Assembly: GCA_029204225.1 (NCBI GenBank)
Contig: CM055097.1
Span: 73,545,552-73,609,551, forward strand
DNA from: Diphasiastrum complanatum
Lineage: Eukaryota > Streptophyta > Lycopodiopsida > Lycopodiales > Lycopodiaceae
Length of the DNA: 64,000 nucleotides
Direction of reading: 5' to 3'
The notes below the pieces were generated by a model that saw nothing but the letters and a program-made list of their open reading frames with translations, ran no database searches and was not told where the DNA came from. Both the position numbers and the translations under genes were made by a program. This document shows positions 1-10,470 of this stretch, one piece after another; the first letter of the stretch is position 1; every line of letters starts with the position of its first letter.

Positions 1-104
1 CTTAACATCACAATTTCTATCATTTTTTCAATCTAGATGTGCATAACTTCCATGGCCAAGATCTTTATGAAACTTTAGCATCTTTTGGATCTGAGTTTTT
101 CACA
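1..104 (+). repeat. 3' end of the 5' LTR of element A
   Basis: Matches 5199-5302 base for base, ends in TTTTTCACA and is followed directly by the primer-binding site. This end belongs to the U5 side of the LTR. Confidence 0.95.
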
Positions 105-116
105 TGGTATCAGAGC
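105..116 (+). promoter_or_regulatory. Primer-binding site of element A
   Basis: TGGTATCAGAGC directly abuts the LTR end with no spacer. It is complementary to the 3' end of plant initiator tRNA-Met (…GCUCUGAUACCA), the usual primer of plant copia elements. Confidence 0.93.
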
Positions 117-703
117 ATTAGGCGGCCAAATGTGCAGGTTTTGCCAGATTTAGAAGAGATTTGTGGGCGAGTTTGCTTTTGTAGCATTCCAATCAAGTTT
201 CTAGCTAAAAATCTTGTTGATTTATGTGTAGAAATTGGATCTTTGTGATCAAAACATCATTTGTATGCATTTCAATTGAAGTAGGGCGAATTCCCTCTGT
301 ACTTATCAGAATAAGGAGACAAAAATTGTTTTGGAAAGAGGGAGATGCAAGATCCAACAAGATCCTATTAGTTTTCCATTCTAGCATATAGTTTTTTGAT
401 TCAATTTCTTGCTTCTTCATGTCAAAAACTTCAAAATTGATGTAACCCTCTGATTTTCAGTTTTCTGAATGATTCAAGAGTGTATTTCAATCTTAGGAGT
501 GAGGGAAAAGCAAGTATATTGAGGTTTGGTCTTGGTTTGATCAAGAAATCATAAAACTAGTGGCTAAAATTAAGGAAAAAGTGAGGAAAAGAGAGGTTTT
601 AGGTTCCAAATCTTTGTGATTTCTTCTTGTGTTTCATTTGTTGATTCAAGAGAGTGCTTAGTGCATTGGAACAGGTCAAAGATCAGAGATCAATCATTGC
701 AAC
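117..703 (+). other. Untranslated leader of element A
   Basis: 587 bases between primer site and the gag ATG. AT-rich, with short ORFs on both strands that resemble nothing and are treated as chance. No other gene is seen here. Confidence 0.75.
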
Positions 704-3700
704 ATGGCTACAAATGGAGGCTACATGTTGGAAAGCAATGATAGGCTTACCTCCCTCAACTATTCTACTTGGAAAGTAAGGATGGAGTCTTTGCTTGAGA
801 TGAATGAGTTGATGGATATTGTTGTAGGTGTGGAGGAGAGACCTTTGGCACCTCAAGAACAATTGAGGTATGACAAGAGGGCAAAGAAAGCCCTTCACAT
901 GATCAAGATGAATGTGACAAATGAGCTTATCAAAGAGGTTGGTAAGTGCACATCATCTAGTGAAGCTTGGGAAGCCTTGAAGAAGGTTTATGAATCCAAG
1001 TCTACTTCTAGAGTGTTGACTTTAAGAAGGCAAATCTTTTCTTGTATGCAAAAGAAGAGTGAGAGTGGACATGCTTTTGTTTTGAGAGTTAAAGCATTGA
1101 ATGATGAGTTAGCATGCATTAATGATGGCATAAATAATGAGGAGCTTGTTCAAGTGATTCTCAGTGGCTTGTTGGATGATCATGCTAATCTTGTTCAAAG
1201 TTATGCTATCCAAAAATGTTTACCAAGTGTTGGAGACTTGCAAGAGGTCTTGTTGGCTGAAGAATTCAGGTTGCAAGCAAGAGTGGGAGCATCTTCTACA
1301 TCTCAAGGAGGAGAAGAGGAGGCAATGTTCTCTAAAGGCAAGTTCAAGGGCAAAGGTAAAAGCAATTGGTCTAAAGGGCAAGACCAAGGTGAGCACTCTA
1401 CTTTTGGCAAAAAGAAGGATAGATCTAAGCTAAAATGTTTCTATTGTGGAGTCAAAGGGCATTTTGCTAGTGATTGTTTTAAGAAAAAGAGGGATCAAGG
1501 GGAAAAGCAAACCAATCTAACTATTGATGAGGGTGGGGATGAGCTTCTTTCAAATGATGCTTTTGTTATGTCATCTTGCTTGTTGGCTAATCATGGAGAC
1601 ATTGATCCTTGGTGGATTGATAGTGGAGCCACTTCTCATATGACATATCATAAAGAGTATTTTTCATCTTTAATGGCATTTGATGGTGATAGGAAGGTAA
1701 TCTATACCGCAAATGATGGTGAGTGTACAATCAAGGGGATTGGCACAATTCCTATTTCACTTTCTACAAATAGGAATATAGAATTGAAAGATTTTTTGCT
1801 CATTCCATCCATTACCAAGAACTTACTTAGTGTAAGCCAAATGCTTGACAAAGGATTCAAAGTTGAGTTTGATGGTGATGCTTGCTTGATCAAAAAGGGG
1901 TGTAGTATCATTGCAAAAGGGAAAAGGCAAGGGAAATTGTTCAAGCTTGATGCATGTGTTGTTGCTAACCAAGTTGGATGCATGGCAAATGAACAAATGT
2001 CAATTCAAGAGGTATGGCATAAAAGGATGGGACATCTCAACTACAAGGCCTTGGAGGTAATAGCCAAAAAGGAGGTAGTAAGGGGACTTTCCAAGTCTCT
2101 TACTTGCTTGAATCATGTTTGTGAAGAATGTGCTTTGTCTAAATCACATAGATTGCCATATACTAGATCTATATCTAGATCTAAGATGCCTTTTTCTCTC
2201 TTGCATTCGGATATTCATGGTGTTACTACAATTAGCAATGGAGGTGCTAAGATGTATGTAACTTTCATTGATGATTTTAGTAGATTTTGTTGGGTTTATC
2301 TACTAAAGAGCAAGGATGAGGTGTTTGATGTGTTTGTCAAGTTCAAAGTTGCTATTGAGACTCAATTTACAACCAAAATCAAATGCTTGAGGAGCGACAA
2401 TGGTGGTGAATACATTTCTAACAAATTCAAAGCCTTTTGCGATGAGCATGGGATCAAGAGGGAGTACACATGTCCAAGAACACCACAACAAAATGGAGTG
2501 GCCGAGAGGAAGAATAGAACCTTGTGTGAGAGTGCAAAGGCAATGAGATTGAATGCTAATCTTCCTAAACCTTTTTGGAGTGATGCTTTGTTGTGTGCAA
2601 ATTTCCTATGCAATAGATGGCCAAGTGTTGTATTGGAAGGAAAAACCCCTTTTGAAGCTTTGTTTGGTATGAAGCCTAATGTCAAGTTTCTAAGAACTTT
2701 TGGATGCATTTGCTACTTCAACATTACTCTTGATGATAGAACTAAGGAGGATCCATCTTCAAGAAAGGGCATTTTTGTTGGTTATAGTGAAGTAAGCAAA
2801 GCATATAGGATTTATGTTCCTTCAATCAAGAAAGTGTTCACAAGTAGGGATGTCATTTTTGATGAAAGTAACATTCCAAAAGTTGTTTCAAGTGATGATG
2901 GTGTTGTTGCAACTAATGTGCTTGATGACAATGGAGTTGATGACACATTGGATGTGGATGTTGAAGAAGCCTCTTCAAGTCAAATTCCAAGGAGAACTCC
3001 AAGGCATAAAGTGAAACCCTCAAGGCTCACTTATGATGGCAAAGGTAAGCAAGTGGTGGATGGATCCAACTATGCTTTCCTAACTTCTTTTGATGTACCT
3101 TCATGTGTAGATGAAGCAAGGCAAAAAGAGGAATGGATCCAAGCAATGGATCTTGAGTTTGAAGCACTTATGAAGAACAACACATGGAGATTGGTGGAGC
3201 TTCCAAAGGGCAAAAGTGCAATTGGATGCAAATGGATCTTCAAGGTAAAGACAAATCAAGATGGATCTATCAACAAGTTGAAGGCAAGGTTGGTGGCTAA
3301 AGGTTATGCTCAAGAGCATGGCATTGACTATGAGGAAACCTTTGCACCCGTGGCAAAGATGGTGAGCATAAGAGTAATCATTTCCCTTGCAACTCTTTAT
3401 GGATGGGATCTTTGGCAATTAGACATTTCTAATGCTTTCTTGAATGGTGATCTTGAAGAGGAAGTCTACATGGAGCAACCCGAGAGCTATGTTTCTCATA
3501 GCAAGCCTAATCATGTGTGTTTTCTACAAAAAAGTTTGTATGGTCTTAAGCAAGCACCAAGGAGTTGGTATGCTAGGCTTAACTCTTTTCTACTTTCTCA
3601 AAACTTCACTATGAGTGAGTATGATCATTCACTTTACTTTAGAATTAGTGCTAATGATGTTACAATCCTTCTAATTTATGTGGATGACATTATTTTAAGT

Positions 3701-4654
3701 GGAGGGAACAAGGAAGATATAGAAGATATCAAGAAAGCACTAAAAAAGGAATTTGAAGTGCATGATCTTGGTCTTTTGAGCTATATCTTAGGAATAGAAG
3801 TAATTAGAACTTCTCAAATCACTTTTATTTCACAAGAGAAGTATGCTATTTCTATTCTCAATAGATTTCATATGGTAGATGCAAATCCTATTGATACACC
3901 TATGGAATCACATGTAAAGCTAACTATAAGAGGTAATGAAAGATCCTTCGAGGACATTACTCTCTATAGGAAGCTAATAGGTTCTCTTATATATCTAACC
4001 ATCACAAGACCTGATTTATCTTATTGTGTTGGTAGATTAAGCCAATTCATGCAAGATCCTAGCATAGAACATTGGAAACTAGGAAAGAGGATCTTGAGAT
4101 ACATCTCGGGAACAAAAGATTTTGGCATTGTTTATAGAGGCTCATCACCTAACTTATTTGGTTTTTCAGATTCAGATTTTGCAGGAGACCTTATGGATAG
4201 AAAATCCATAAATGCACATGCTATTTTCATAGGTGATGGAGCTATCTCATGGATGTCGAAGAAACAAGCAACTATATCACTTTCTTCTAGTGAGGCCGAG
4301 TACAAAGCTTTGACATCATGCACAAAGGAGATGGTGTGGATCAAGAGGATGATTATGGAGCTTCATTTGCTGGATTTTTCAGAGAGTCCAATCATCTTTT
4401 GTGACAACCTTTCAGCCCAAAGTCTAGCAAGCAATCCGGTTTTCCATGCAAGGAGCAAACATATCGAGGTGGCTTACCATTTTGTGAGAGAACAAGTGTT
4501 GGCAAAAGAGATCAAGCTTGAACATGTCCCATCAAAGGAATGTGTGGCTGATATCTTTACCAAAGCATTGGGAAAGGACTTATTTTTCAAGCATAGAACA
4601 AGTCTTGGTGTACTTTCTAAATCTATGCTAAAACTAGTTGAAGAGGGAGTGTGA
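704..4654 (+). CDS. Copia gag-pol polyprotein of element A, intact
   Basis: One uninterrupted 1316-codon frame with all domains in copia order. The gag homology region spans about residues 20-190, then a Lys/Gly-rich stretch and a CCHC knuckle (C245, C248, H253, C258). Protease has D306-S-G. Integrase has H439, H444, C473, C476 and a D503, D565, E601 triad with the canonical 35-residue spacing. Reverse transcriptase shows Y992-V-D-D. RNase H has D1156, E1197 and D1234. The ATG at 704 is the first in this frame and aligns with the start of element B. The last codons (E-E-G-V, stop) overlap the polypurine tract and the first five LTR bases. The product would form cytoplasmic particles, copy its RNA and integrate the DNA. 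With no stop and identical LTR ends it may be competent; activity is not shown by sequence alone. Confidence 0.97.
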   Translation: MATNGGYMLESNDRLTSLNYSTWKVRMESLLEMNELMDIVVGVEERPLAPQEQLRYDKRAKKALHMIKMNVTNELIKEVGKCTSSSEAWEALKKVYESKSTSRVLTLRRQIFSCMQKKSESGHAFVLRVKALNDELACINDGINNEELVQVILSGLLDDHANLVQSYAIQKCLPSVGDLQEVLLAEEFRLQARVGASSTSQGGEEEAMFSKGKFKGKGKSNWSKGQDQGEHSTFGKKKDRSKLKCFYCGVKGHFASDCFKKKRDQGEKQTNLTIDEGGDELLSNDAFVMSSCLLANHGDIDPWWIDSGATSHMTYHKEYFSSLMAFDGDRKVIYTANDGECTIKGIGTIPISLSTNRNIELKDFLLIPSITKNLLSVSQMLDKGFKVEFDGDACLIKKGCSIIAKGKRQGKLFKLDACVVANQVGCMANEQMSIQEVWHKRMGHLNYKALEVIAKKEVVRGLSKSLTCLNHVCEECALSKSHRLPYTRSISRSKMPFSLLHSDIHGVTTISNGGAKMYVTFIDDFSRFCWVYLLKSKDEVFDVFVKFKVAIETQFTTKIKCLRSDNGGEYISNKFKAFCDEHGIKREYTCPRTPQQNGVAERKNRTLCESAKAMRLNANLPKPFWSDALLCANFLCNRWPSVVLEGKTPFEALFGMKPNVKFLRTFGCICYFNITLDDRTKEDPSSRKGIFVGYSEVSKAYRIYVPSIKKVFTSRDVIFDESNIPKVVSSDDGVVATNVLDDNGVDDTLDVDVEEASSSQIPRRTPRHKVKPSRLTYDGKGKQVVDGSNYAFLTSFDVPSCVDEARQKEEWIQAMDLEFEALMKNNTWRLVELPKGKSAIGCKWIFKVKTNQDGSINKLKARLVAKGYAQEHGIDYEETFAPVAKMVSIRVIISLATLYGWDLWQLDISNAFLNGDLEEEVYMEQPESYVSHSKPNHVCFLQKSLYGLKQAPRSWYARLNSFLLSQNFTMSEYDHSLYFRISANDVTILLIYVDDIILSGGNKEDIEDIKKALKKEFEVHDLGLLSYILGIEVIRTSQITFISQEKYAISILNRFHMVDANPIDTPMESHVKLTIRGNERSFEDITLYRKLIGSLIYLTITRPDLSYCVGRLSQFMQDPSIEHWKLGKRILRYISGTKDFGIVYRGSSPNLFGFSDSDFAGDLMDRKSINAHAIFIGDGAISWMSKKQATISLSSSEAEYKALTSCTKEMVWIKRMIMELHLLDFSESPIIFCDNLSAQSLASNPVFHARSKHIEVAYHFVREQVLAKEIKLEHVPSKECVADIFTKALGKDLFFKHRTSLGVLSKSMLKLVEEGV
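4640..4649 (+). promoter_or_regulatory. Polypurine tract of element A
   Basis: GAAGAGGGAG directly before the 3' LTR (TGTGAAAA…), the expected primer for plus-strand DNA. It is also coding sequence (Glu-Glu-Gly-Val). Confidence 0.9.
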
Positions 4655-5302
4655 AAAATTGTCAACTAGTAGTATTTTCCTAACTTGAGATTTTGTAGGC
4701 CTATGGCCAAATAAAAGTTAGAGATAGGTTCATACATGTATGTAGAGGCCCAAAGTATGTGTACACTACTTTTGAGGTCACATTAATTAGAGGAGGTCGA
4801 GTGTGGAGCTCTTCTATTGGCTCATAATTTGGTGCATTCCTATTTGACCAAATTTCTAGGTATATGGGTGAATCCTATTGGACCCCAATTTTAGCCTATC
4901 ATAAGACAAGTGGCCAAGAGGCACTATGGCTGCTATAAATAGCCATCTCCACGAGTATGTACACATCTCATTTTCATTCTATTGAATGAATGTTATGCTC
5001 TTTGAAGATCCATCTTCTTCTCTCTCACTTTTTTGTTCATATCTTGCATTCTAGCCACTAGAATTGTGATTTCTTTGTTGCTATGGCTTCACACGTGTGA
5101 AATGCAGGTTGTAGGCTCTGAAGTACGGACAGGGACAGCAAGTTTCTGTTTGTGGAAGCTTATGATCAGATTTTGATGTTTAGTTGATGTTTAGTATGCT
5201 TAACATCACAATTTCTATCATTTTTTCAATCTAGATGTGCATAACTTCCATGGCCAAGATCTTTATGAAACTTTAGCATCTTTTGGATCTGAGTTTTTCA
5301 CA
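4650..5302 (+). repeat. 3' LTR of element A (653 bp)
   Basis: Begins TGTGAAAA and ends TTTTCACA, so the tips are 8-bp inverted repeats. A TATA box (TATAAATAG) lies at 4934-4942 and the probable transcript start follows it. A 14-bp perfect palindrome TTCACACGTGTGAA is at 5088-5101, about 150 bases downstream of the TATA box and thus probably in R/U5. The preceding polypurine tract and the match to bases 1-104 fix both ends. Confidence 0.95.
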
Positions 5303-5866
5303 AGGAACATTCTCATGTGAAGTGATCTTAGATCTACATCTAAACACCAAGATTTGACAAGATAGTGAAGCTAGTCTTGTGATTCACTAAGTGTGCTCAT
5401 TCATTCACCTCTAAATCTTGTATTTATCACTTGCTGGAGTTTATAAACTTTTAGAAGTGCGGTTTACATGTGGTTTTACAGGTTGAATCAATATCTTAGT
5501 GTGTTGATCATATGTTGATCAAGTTTGTTCATTACTAGGTAATCTTGGCATCCTAGTTTTGGGTATTTTCTAAGAATGCAAGTAACTCTTCACACCATAA
5601 CTTGATTTGGTCACTTGCTGGAAAGTTTGAGAGCTTAAGCAAGAGTGTGTTCAGGTTGGTTTGATTTTGTAATCCATTCTTAGTGTGTGCAAAGTGTTGC
5701 ATGTGTTTCAATCTTCCTTTCTATGCTTGGAAACCATCTAGGTTCAAGATAGAAGTGTTTTAGGGTCCTAAATCTTCATAGATCTCTTTATCTATCATTT
5801 GTTGAGAGAAAAGTGAGTGCTAAGTGCTTTAGGACAGAACCTAAAAGTTGAAGAAACATTAGAATC
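5303..5866 (+). other. Leader of element B, right part
   Basis: Non-coding sequence between the end of A and the gag ATG at 5867. Direct junction with A's 3' LTR. Nothing else recognised. Confidence 0.7.
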
Positions 5867-8800
5867 ATGGCTTCCAATGGTGGGATCATGCTAGAGTCTA
5901 GTGAAAGGTTGAGTTCATCAAACTACTCTACTTGGAAAGTGAGGATGGAGTCCTTACTTGAGTTGAATGAACTCATGGACATAGTTGCAGAAATTGAAGA
6001 GAGACCTCTCACACTTCAAGAGCAACAAAGGTTTGATAAGAAGGCCAAAAGGGCTCTTCATATCATTAAAATGAATGTTACAAATGAACTTCTCAAGGAA
6101 GTTGGAAAGTGTCAAAGTGCAAGTGAGGCATGGAATGCCTTAAAGAAGCTCTTTGAATCAAAGTCCACATCTAGGGTATTGACCCTAAGGAGACAAATAT
6201 TTTCTAGTAGGCAAAGAGAGGGTGAAAGTGCTCATGCATTTATCTTGAGAGTTAAGTCCCTAAGTGATGATTTAGCATGCATTGATGAGAACATAAAAGA
6301 TGGTGAAATAGTCCAAGTTATGTTGAATGGTTTGCTAAATGAACATGCTAACCTTGTGCAAAGTTTTGCCATTCAAAGAGTCTTGCCAAGTGTGGTTGAC
6401 TTGCAAGAAATCTTATTGGCTGAAGAACATAGGTTGCAATCAAAGCTTGATGGTGCATCCTTGCAAGGTGGAGGTGAAGAGGCTTTCTTCACAAAAGGCA
6501 AATTCAAGGGCAAAGGTAAAGGCAAAGGGAAATGGTCCAAAGGTGGTAACTTTGATCATGATGATCACTCTTCCTCTTCCTCTTCTACTAAGAACAATAA
6601 GTCAAAGTTCAAGTGCTTTTATTGTGGGATAAAAGGTCATTTTGCAAATGAATGTTATAAGAAGAAAAGAGAGCAAGGAGAGAGGCAAGGAAATCTTACA
6701 ATAGATGAGGAAGAACATAACACATGTGAATCACTTGTTATGACTTCAAGTTTGTTAGCCAACATAGATGATAATGATCCTTGGTGGATTGATAGTGGAG
6801 CCTCATCTCACATGACAAGACATAAGGAATACTTTACATCCTTATTGTCTTATGAGGGAGAAGGTAACATCATCTACACTGCAAATGATGGTCAATGTGA
6901 CATCAAAGGCATAGGCACTATTCCTATTTCCCTTTCAACAAATAGGAAAGCAAATCTTGAAAATGTTTTGTACATTCCTTCAATCACTAAGAATTTGCTT
7001 AGTGTAAGTCAAATGATTGACAAAGGACTTGATGTGGAGTTCATTGGAGATGCATGTTTGATAAGTAAATGTGGATCCTTGATTGCTCAAGGTAGGAGGC
7101 ATGGTAAACTTTTCAAGCTTGATGCATGTGTGATCTCTAATCATGAAGGATGTATGGCTAGGGAGCAATTGACAAACCAAGAAGTTTGGCACAAGAGGTT
7201 GGGCCATCCCAACTTCAAATCTTTGGAGGTAATGGCAAAGAAAGAGTTTGTTCTTGGTCTCCCTAAAAGTCTTGTTGCAAACAATAGTGTTTGTGAACAT
7301 TGTGCCTTGTCCAAATCTCATAGACTTGCTTATTCTAGATCTACTTCTAGATCTAAAGAAGCTTTTCAACTTGTGCATTCTGATATTCATTCTTCTAGTA
7401 CAACTAGCAATGGTGGGGCAAAGATGTATGCAACTTTCATTGATGACTTTAGTAGGTATACTTGGATCTATCTTCTTAAAAGTAAGGATGAAGTGTTTGC
7501 TGCATTTGTCAAGTTCAAGAATGAAATGGAAAACCAATTCAATACAAAGATCAAATGCTTAAGATCTGATAATGGAGGGGAATACACCTCAAATAGGTTC
7601 AAAGACTTTTGTATAGCACATGGGATTAAGAGGGAGATGTCTAGTCCTAGGACTCCACAACAGAATGGAGTGGCCGAGAGGAAGAATAGAACCCTTTGTG
7701 AATGTGCCAAGGCAATGAGACTACATGCTAATCTTGCTAAGTCTTTTTGGGGGGAAGCTTTAGCATGTGCTAACTATCTATGTAATAGATGGACAAGTGC
7801 TTCCTTGGATGGTAAAACTCCTCATGAGGTTCTTTATGGTAGAAGGCCGAGTGTCAAGCATTGTAGGATCTTTGGATGTACATGTTTTGTCAATATCACA
7901 CTTGATGATAGAACTAAAGAAGATCCTTCATCAAAGAAGGGTGTGTTTGTTGGCTATAGTGAAGTAAGCAAGGCTTACAAAGTGTACATTCCTTCTACAA
8001 AGAAAGTTGTCATAAGTAGGGATGTCATCTTTCATGAAGAGAATGTTTCCAATGTTGTTGATGTTGATGTTGATGTGCCTACTAATCATCATGATGTGCA
8101 AGATGTCTTGGATGAAGATGGAGATGCCACTCCAAAGCAAACTTCAAGGAAGACTCAAAGGCAAAGGGCTAAGCCATCAAGGCTAACCTATGATGAAAAA
8201 GGAAAGCAAGTGGTGGACAACTCTAACTTTGCTTTTCTTACCTCTTTTGATGAACCAACTTGTGTAGGTGAAGCAATTCAAAAGAAGGAATGGATCCAAG
8301 CCATGGATCATGAGCATCAAGCACTCATCAAAAGCAACACATGGAGGTTGGTAAAGCTTCCAAAGGACAAGAAGGCAATTGGTTGTAAGTGGATCTTCAA
8401 GATCAAGACAAATCAAGATGGATCAATCAACAAGTACAAGGCAAGGTTGGTGGCAAAGGGGTATGCTCAAGAATATGGTATTGACTATGATGAGACCTTT
8501 GCACCCGTGGCAAAGATGGTAACTATTCGAATCCTAATCTCTCTTGCAACTCTTTATGATTGGGATATGTGGCAAATGGATGTTACTAATGCCTTCTTGA
8601 ATGGTGATCTTGAAGAAGATATTTACATGGAGCAACCCGAGGGCTATGTTTCACATGATGAGCCTAATCATGTGTGCTATCTCCAAAAGAGTTTGTATGG
8701 GCTAAAGCAAGCACCAAGGAGTTGGTATGCTAAGCTCAATTCCTTCTTACTTTCTCAAAACTTTGTTATGAGTGAGTATGATCATTCTCTCTACTTTAGA

Positions 8801-9820
8801 TTGAATGAAAATGATATCACTTTACTTTTGATCTATGTTGATGACATTATCTTAAGTGGTGGTAACAATCTAGATATAGATGAAATCAAGATGGCACTCA
8901 AAAGAGAGTTTGAAATTCAAGATCTTGGTAAACTTCATTATATCTTAGGAATAGAGATTATTAGAACTTCTAAATCTACATTCATATGTCAAGAAAAGTA
9001 TGTTAACTCTATTCTAAAAAGGTTTCATATGGAAGATTGTAAAGTTGTTTCTACTCCTATGGAATCAAATGTAAAGCTAACTACAAGAAGTAATGAAAGA
9101 TCCTTCAAGGACATTACTCTCTATAGAAAGCTAATAGGATCTCTTATATGGTTAACCATCACAAGACCTGATCTAAGCTTTGTGGTTGGTAAACTAAGTC
9201 AATTTATGCAAGATCCTAGTGAGGCTCATTGGAAGCTAGGAAAGAGAGTACTTAGATACATCTCGGGATCTAGAGATTTTGGCATCTTGTATGGAGGTAC
9301 TACACCTAACCTTTGTGGATTTTCAGATTCAGATTTTGCAGGTGATCAAATGGATAGGAAGTCAACAAGTGCCTTTGCAATCTATCTTGGAGATGGAGTG
9401 GTCTCATGGCTATCAAAGAAGCAACCAACTATCTCTCTATCTTCCACCGAAGCCGAGTACAAGGCATTAACAACATGCACCAAGGAGATTCTTTGGATCA
9501 AGAGGATGTTATTGGATCTTCACTTGCTGGAACCAGAGAAGACTCCAATCATACTTTGTGATAACCTTTCAGCCCAAAGCTTGGCAAGCAATCCTGTTTT
9601 TCATGCAAGGAGCAAGCACATTGAGATTGCTCACCATTTTGTGAGAGATCAAGTCATTGCCAAAGAGGTGGAGCTTCAACATGTCTCTTCAAAGGAGTGT
9701 GTGGCTGATATCTTCACCAAACCATTGGGAAAGGACCTATATTTAATGCATAGATCTAATCTTGGAATGTGCTCAAAGACTATGTTGAAACTAGCATCCA
9801 ATGTTGAAGAGGGAGTGTGA
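5867..9820 (+). CDS. Copia gag-pol polyprotein of element B, intact
   Basis: One open frame of 1317 codons, collinear with A. CCHC knuckle C250, C253, H258, C263 after a run of Gly-Lys repeats; protease D309-S-G; integrase H442, H447, C476, C479 with catalytic D506, D568, E604 (35-residue spacing); RT Y990-V-D-D; RNase H D1154, E1195, D1232. All catalytic residues I can check are present. The gag-integrase linker has a Ser-rich stretch near residues 232-240 that A lacks, and the IN-RT linker has Asp/Val repeats. As in A, the terminal E-E-G-V codons are the polypurine tract and the stop lies inside the LTR. A disruption in the leader by A does not touch the frame, but a transcript from B's 5' LTR would now contain A. 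Confidence 0.97.
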   Translation: MASNGGIMLESSERLSSSNYSTWKVRMESLLELNELMDIVAEIEERPLTLQEQQRFDKKAKRALHIIKMNVTNELLKEVGKCQSASEAWNALKKLFESKSTSRVLTLRRQIFSSRQREGESAHAFILRVKSLSDDLACIDENIKDGEIVQVMLNGLLNEHANLVQSFAIQRVLPSVVDLQEILLAEEHRLQSKLDGASLQGGGEEAFFTKGKFKGKGKGKGKWSKGGNFDHDDHSSSSSSTKNNKSKFKCFYCGIKGHFANECYKKKREQGERQGNLTIDEEEHNTCESLVMTSSLLANIDDNDPWWIDSGASSHMTRHKEYFTSLLSYEGEGNIIYTANDGQCDIKGIGTIPISLSTNRKANLENVLYIPSITKNLLSVSQMIDKGLDVEFIGDACLISKCGSLIAQGRRHGKLFKLDACVISNHEGCMAREQLTNQEVWHKRLGHPNFKSLEVMAKKEFVLGLPKSLVANNSVCEHCALSKSHRLAYSRSTSRSKEAFQLVHSDIHSSSTTSNGGAKMYATFIDDFSRYTWIYLLKSKDEVFAAFVKFKNEMENQFNTKIKCLRSDNGGEYTSNRFKDFCIAHGIKREMSSPRTPQQNGVAERKNRTLCECAKAMRLHANLAKSFWGEALACANYLCNRWTSASLDGKTPHEVLYGRRPSVKHCRIFGCTCFVNITLDDRTKEDPSSKKGVFVGYSEVSKAYKVYIPSTKKVVISRDVIFHEENVSNVVDVDVDVPTNHHDVQDVLDEDGDATPKQTSRKTQRQRAKPSRLTYDEKGKQVVDNSNFAFLTSFDEPTCVGEAIQKKEWIQAMDHEHQALIKSNTWRLVKLPKDKKAIGCKWIFKIKTNQDGSINKYKARLVAKGYAQEYGIDYDETFAPVAKMVTIRILISLATLYDWDMWQMDVTNAFLNGDLEEDIYMEQPEGYVSHDEPNHVCYLQKSLYGLKQAPRSWYAKLNSFLLSQNFVMSEYDHSLYFRLNENDITLLLIYVDDIILSGGNNLDIDEIKMALKREFEIQDLGKLHYILGIEIIRTSKSTFICQEKYVNSILKRFHMEDCKVVSTPMESNVKLTTRSNERSFKDITLYRKLIGSLIWLTITRPDLSFVVGKLSQFMQDPSEAHWKLGKRVLRYISGSRDFGILYGGTTPNLCGFSDSDFAGDQMDRKSTSAFAIYLGDGVVSWLSKKQPTISLSSTEAEYKALTTCTKEILWIKRMLLDLHLLEPEKTPIILCDNLSAQSLASNPVFHARSKHIEIAHHFVRDQVIAKEVELQHVSSKECVADIFTKPLGKDLYLMHRSNLGMCSKTMLKLASNVEEGV
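9806..9815 (+). promoter_or_regulatory. Polypurine tract of element B
   Basis: GAAGAGGGAG, identical to that of A, directly before TGTGAAAATTG. Confidence 0.9.
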
Positions 9821-10470
9821 AAATTGTCAACATTTCCTAGCTAGTTTGAGGCCTAAATTGGCTAAAATTGTAAATAGTTTTGGTTCTGGAGTTTCACACG
9901 TGTGAACCAGGCCACAATGTTTTTATTTACTGTATTTTTTCAGTATGATGAAGTGTCAAACTTCATACCCTTCAAAATGAGACCATTTTGATGTATTTTG
10001 GTCATATAAGCCATTTTTAGCTATTTTTCCTATATAGGGAATATCTAGGGTCAAGTACCTTCTAGAGAGAGGAGAGAGAGTCATCTTCCTCATCCATAAA
10101 TAGTAGGGAAGTCGTGGAGAACAGGTTGGAGAAACCTTTTGTATGCTTCATTGAGATCAATAGATCATTGTCATTGTTTCTTCCTCCATTGAGAGCATTG
10201 TTGTGTGTATTGTCTTCAAGCTATTGTGTATGATCTTAGGTGCTTTCCAAAAGTGATAGGCTGATGTATTATGGACTGTATAATGCTATTTTGGGCCGCA
10301 CTTGATGTTTATGGAAGTTTCCATTTGTGATAAATGCTTTTTGATCAAGTTCTTTGCATTCTAGGTAGCATAGAATGTGTTGCCAATTCCTAGCTTATGT
10401 AGTTTGGAGTGCAAGCATTCAAGCCAATGATCTTGGAGTTTAGATCCACTTAGGATCTGTATTTTTCACA
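9816..10470 (+). repeat. 3' LTR of element B (655 bp)
   Basis: Starts TGTGAAAA, ends ATTTTTCACA. Contains the 14-bp perfect palindrome TTCACACGTGTGAA at 9893-9906. In this LTR it lies upstream of the weak TATA-like TATATAG (10031-10037), so its place relative to the transcript start differs from A. Largely diverged from A's LTR except at the tips. Confidence 0.9.

Larger units (their letters stand above)
1..5302 (+). mobile_element. Copia retrotransposon A, nearly complete
   Basis: Only the last 104 bases of the 5' LTR are inside the window; primer site, leader, gag-pol, polypurine tract and complete 3' LTR follow. The visible 5' LTR and the matching part of the 3' LTR (5199-5302) are identical over all 104 bases, so the insertion is young. 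The element lies in the untranslated leader of element B: B leader sequence starts at 5303 and B's own 5' LTR is not seen. The expected 5-bp target duplication would be AGGAA (5303-5307), but its partner is outside the window. Confidence 0.93.
5303..10470 (+). mobile_element. Copia retrotransposon B (5' LTR outside window)
   Basis: Leader remnant, gag-pol, polypurine tract and 3' LTR of a second element closely related to A: same protein layout, same LTR tips and a similar LTR length. Element A interrupts it in the leader, so B's 5' LTR and primer site must lie left of base 1. The flank after the 3' LTR is TTACT (10471-10475), the candidate target duplication. Confidence 0.9.

Noticed and set aside
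205-898. Short ORFs in the leaders of A, B, H and I
   Set aside because: No conservation between related elements and no recognisable motif.
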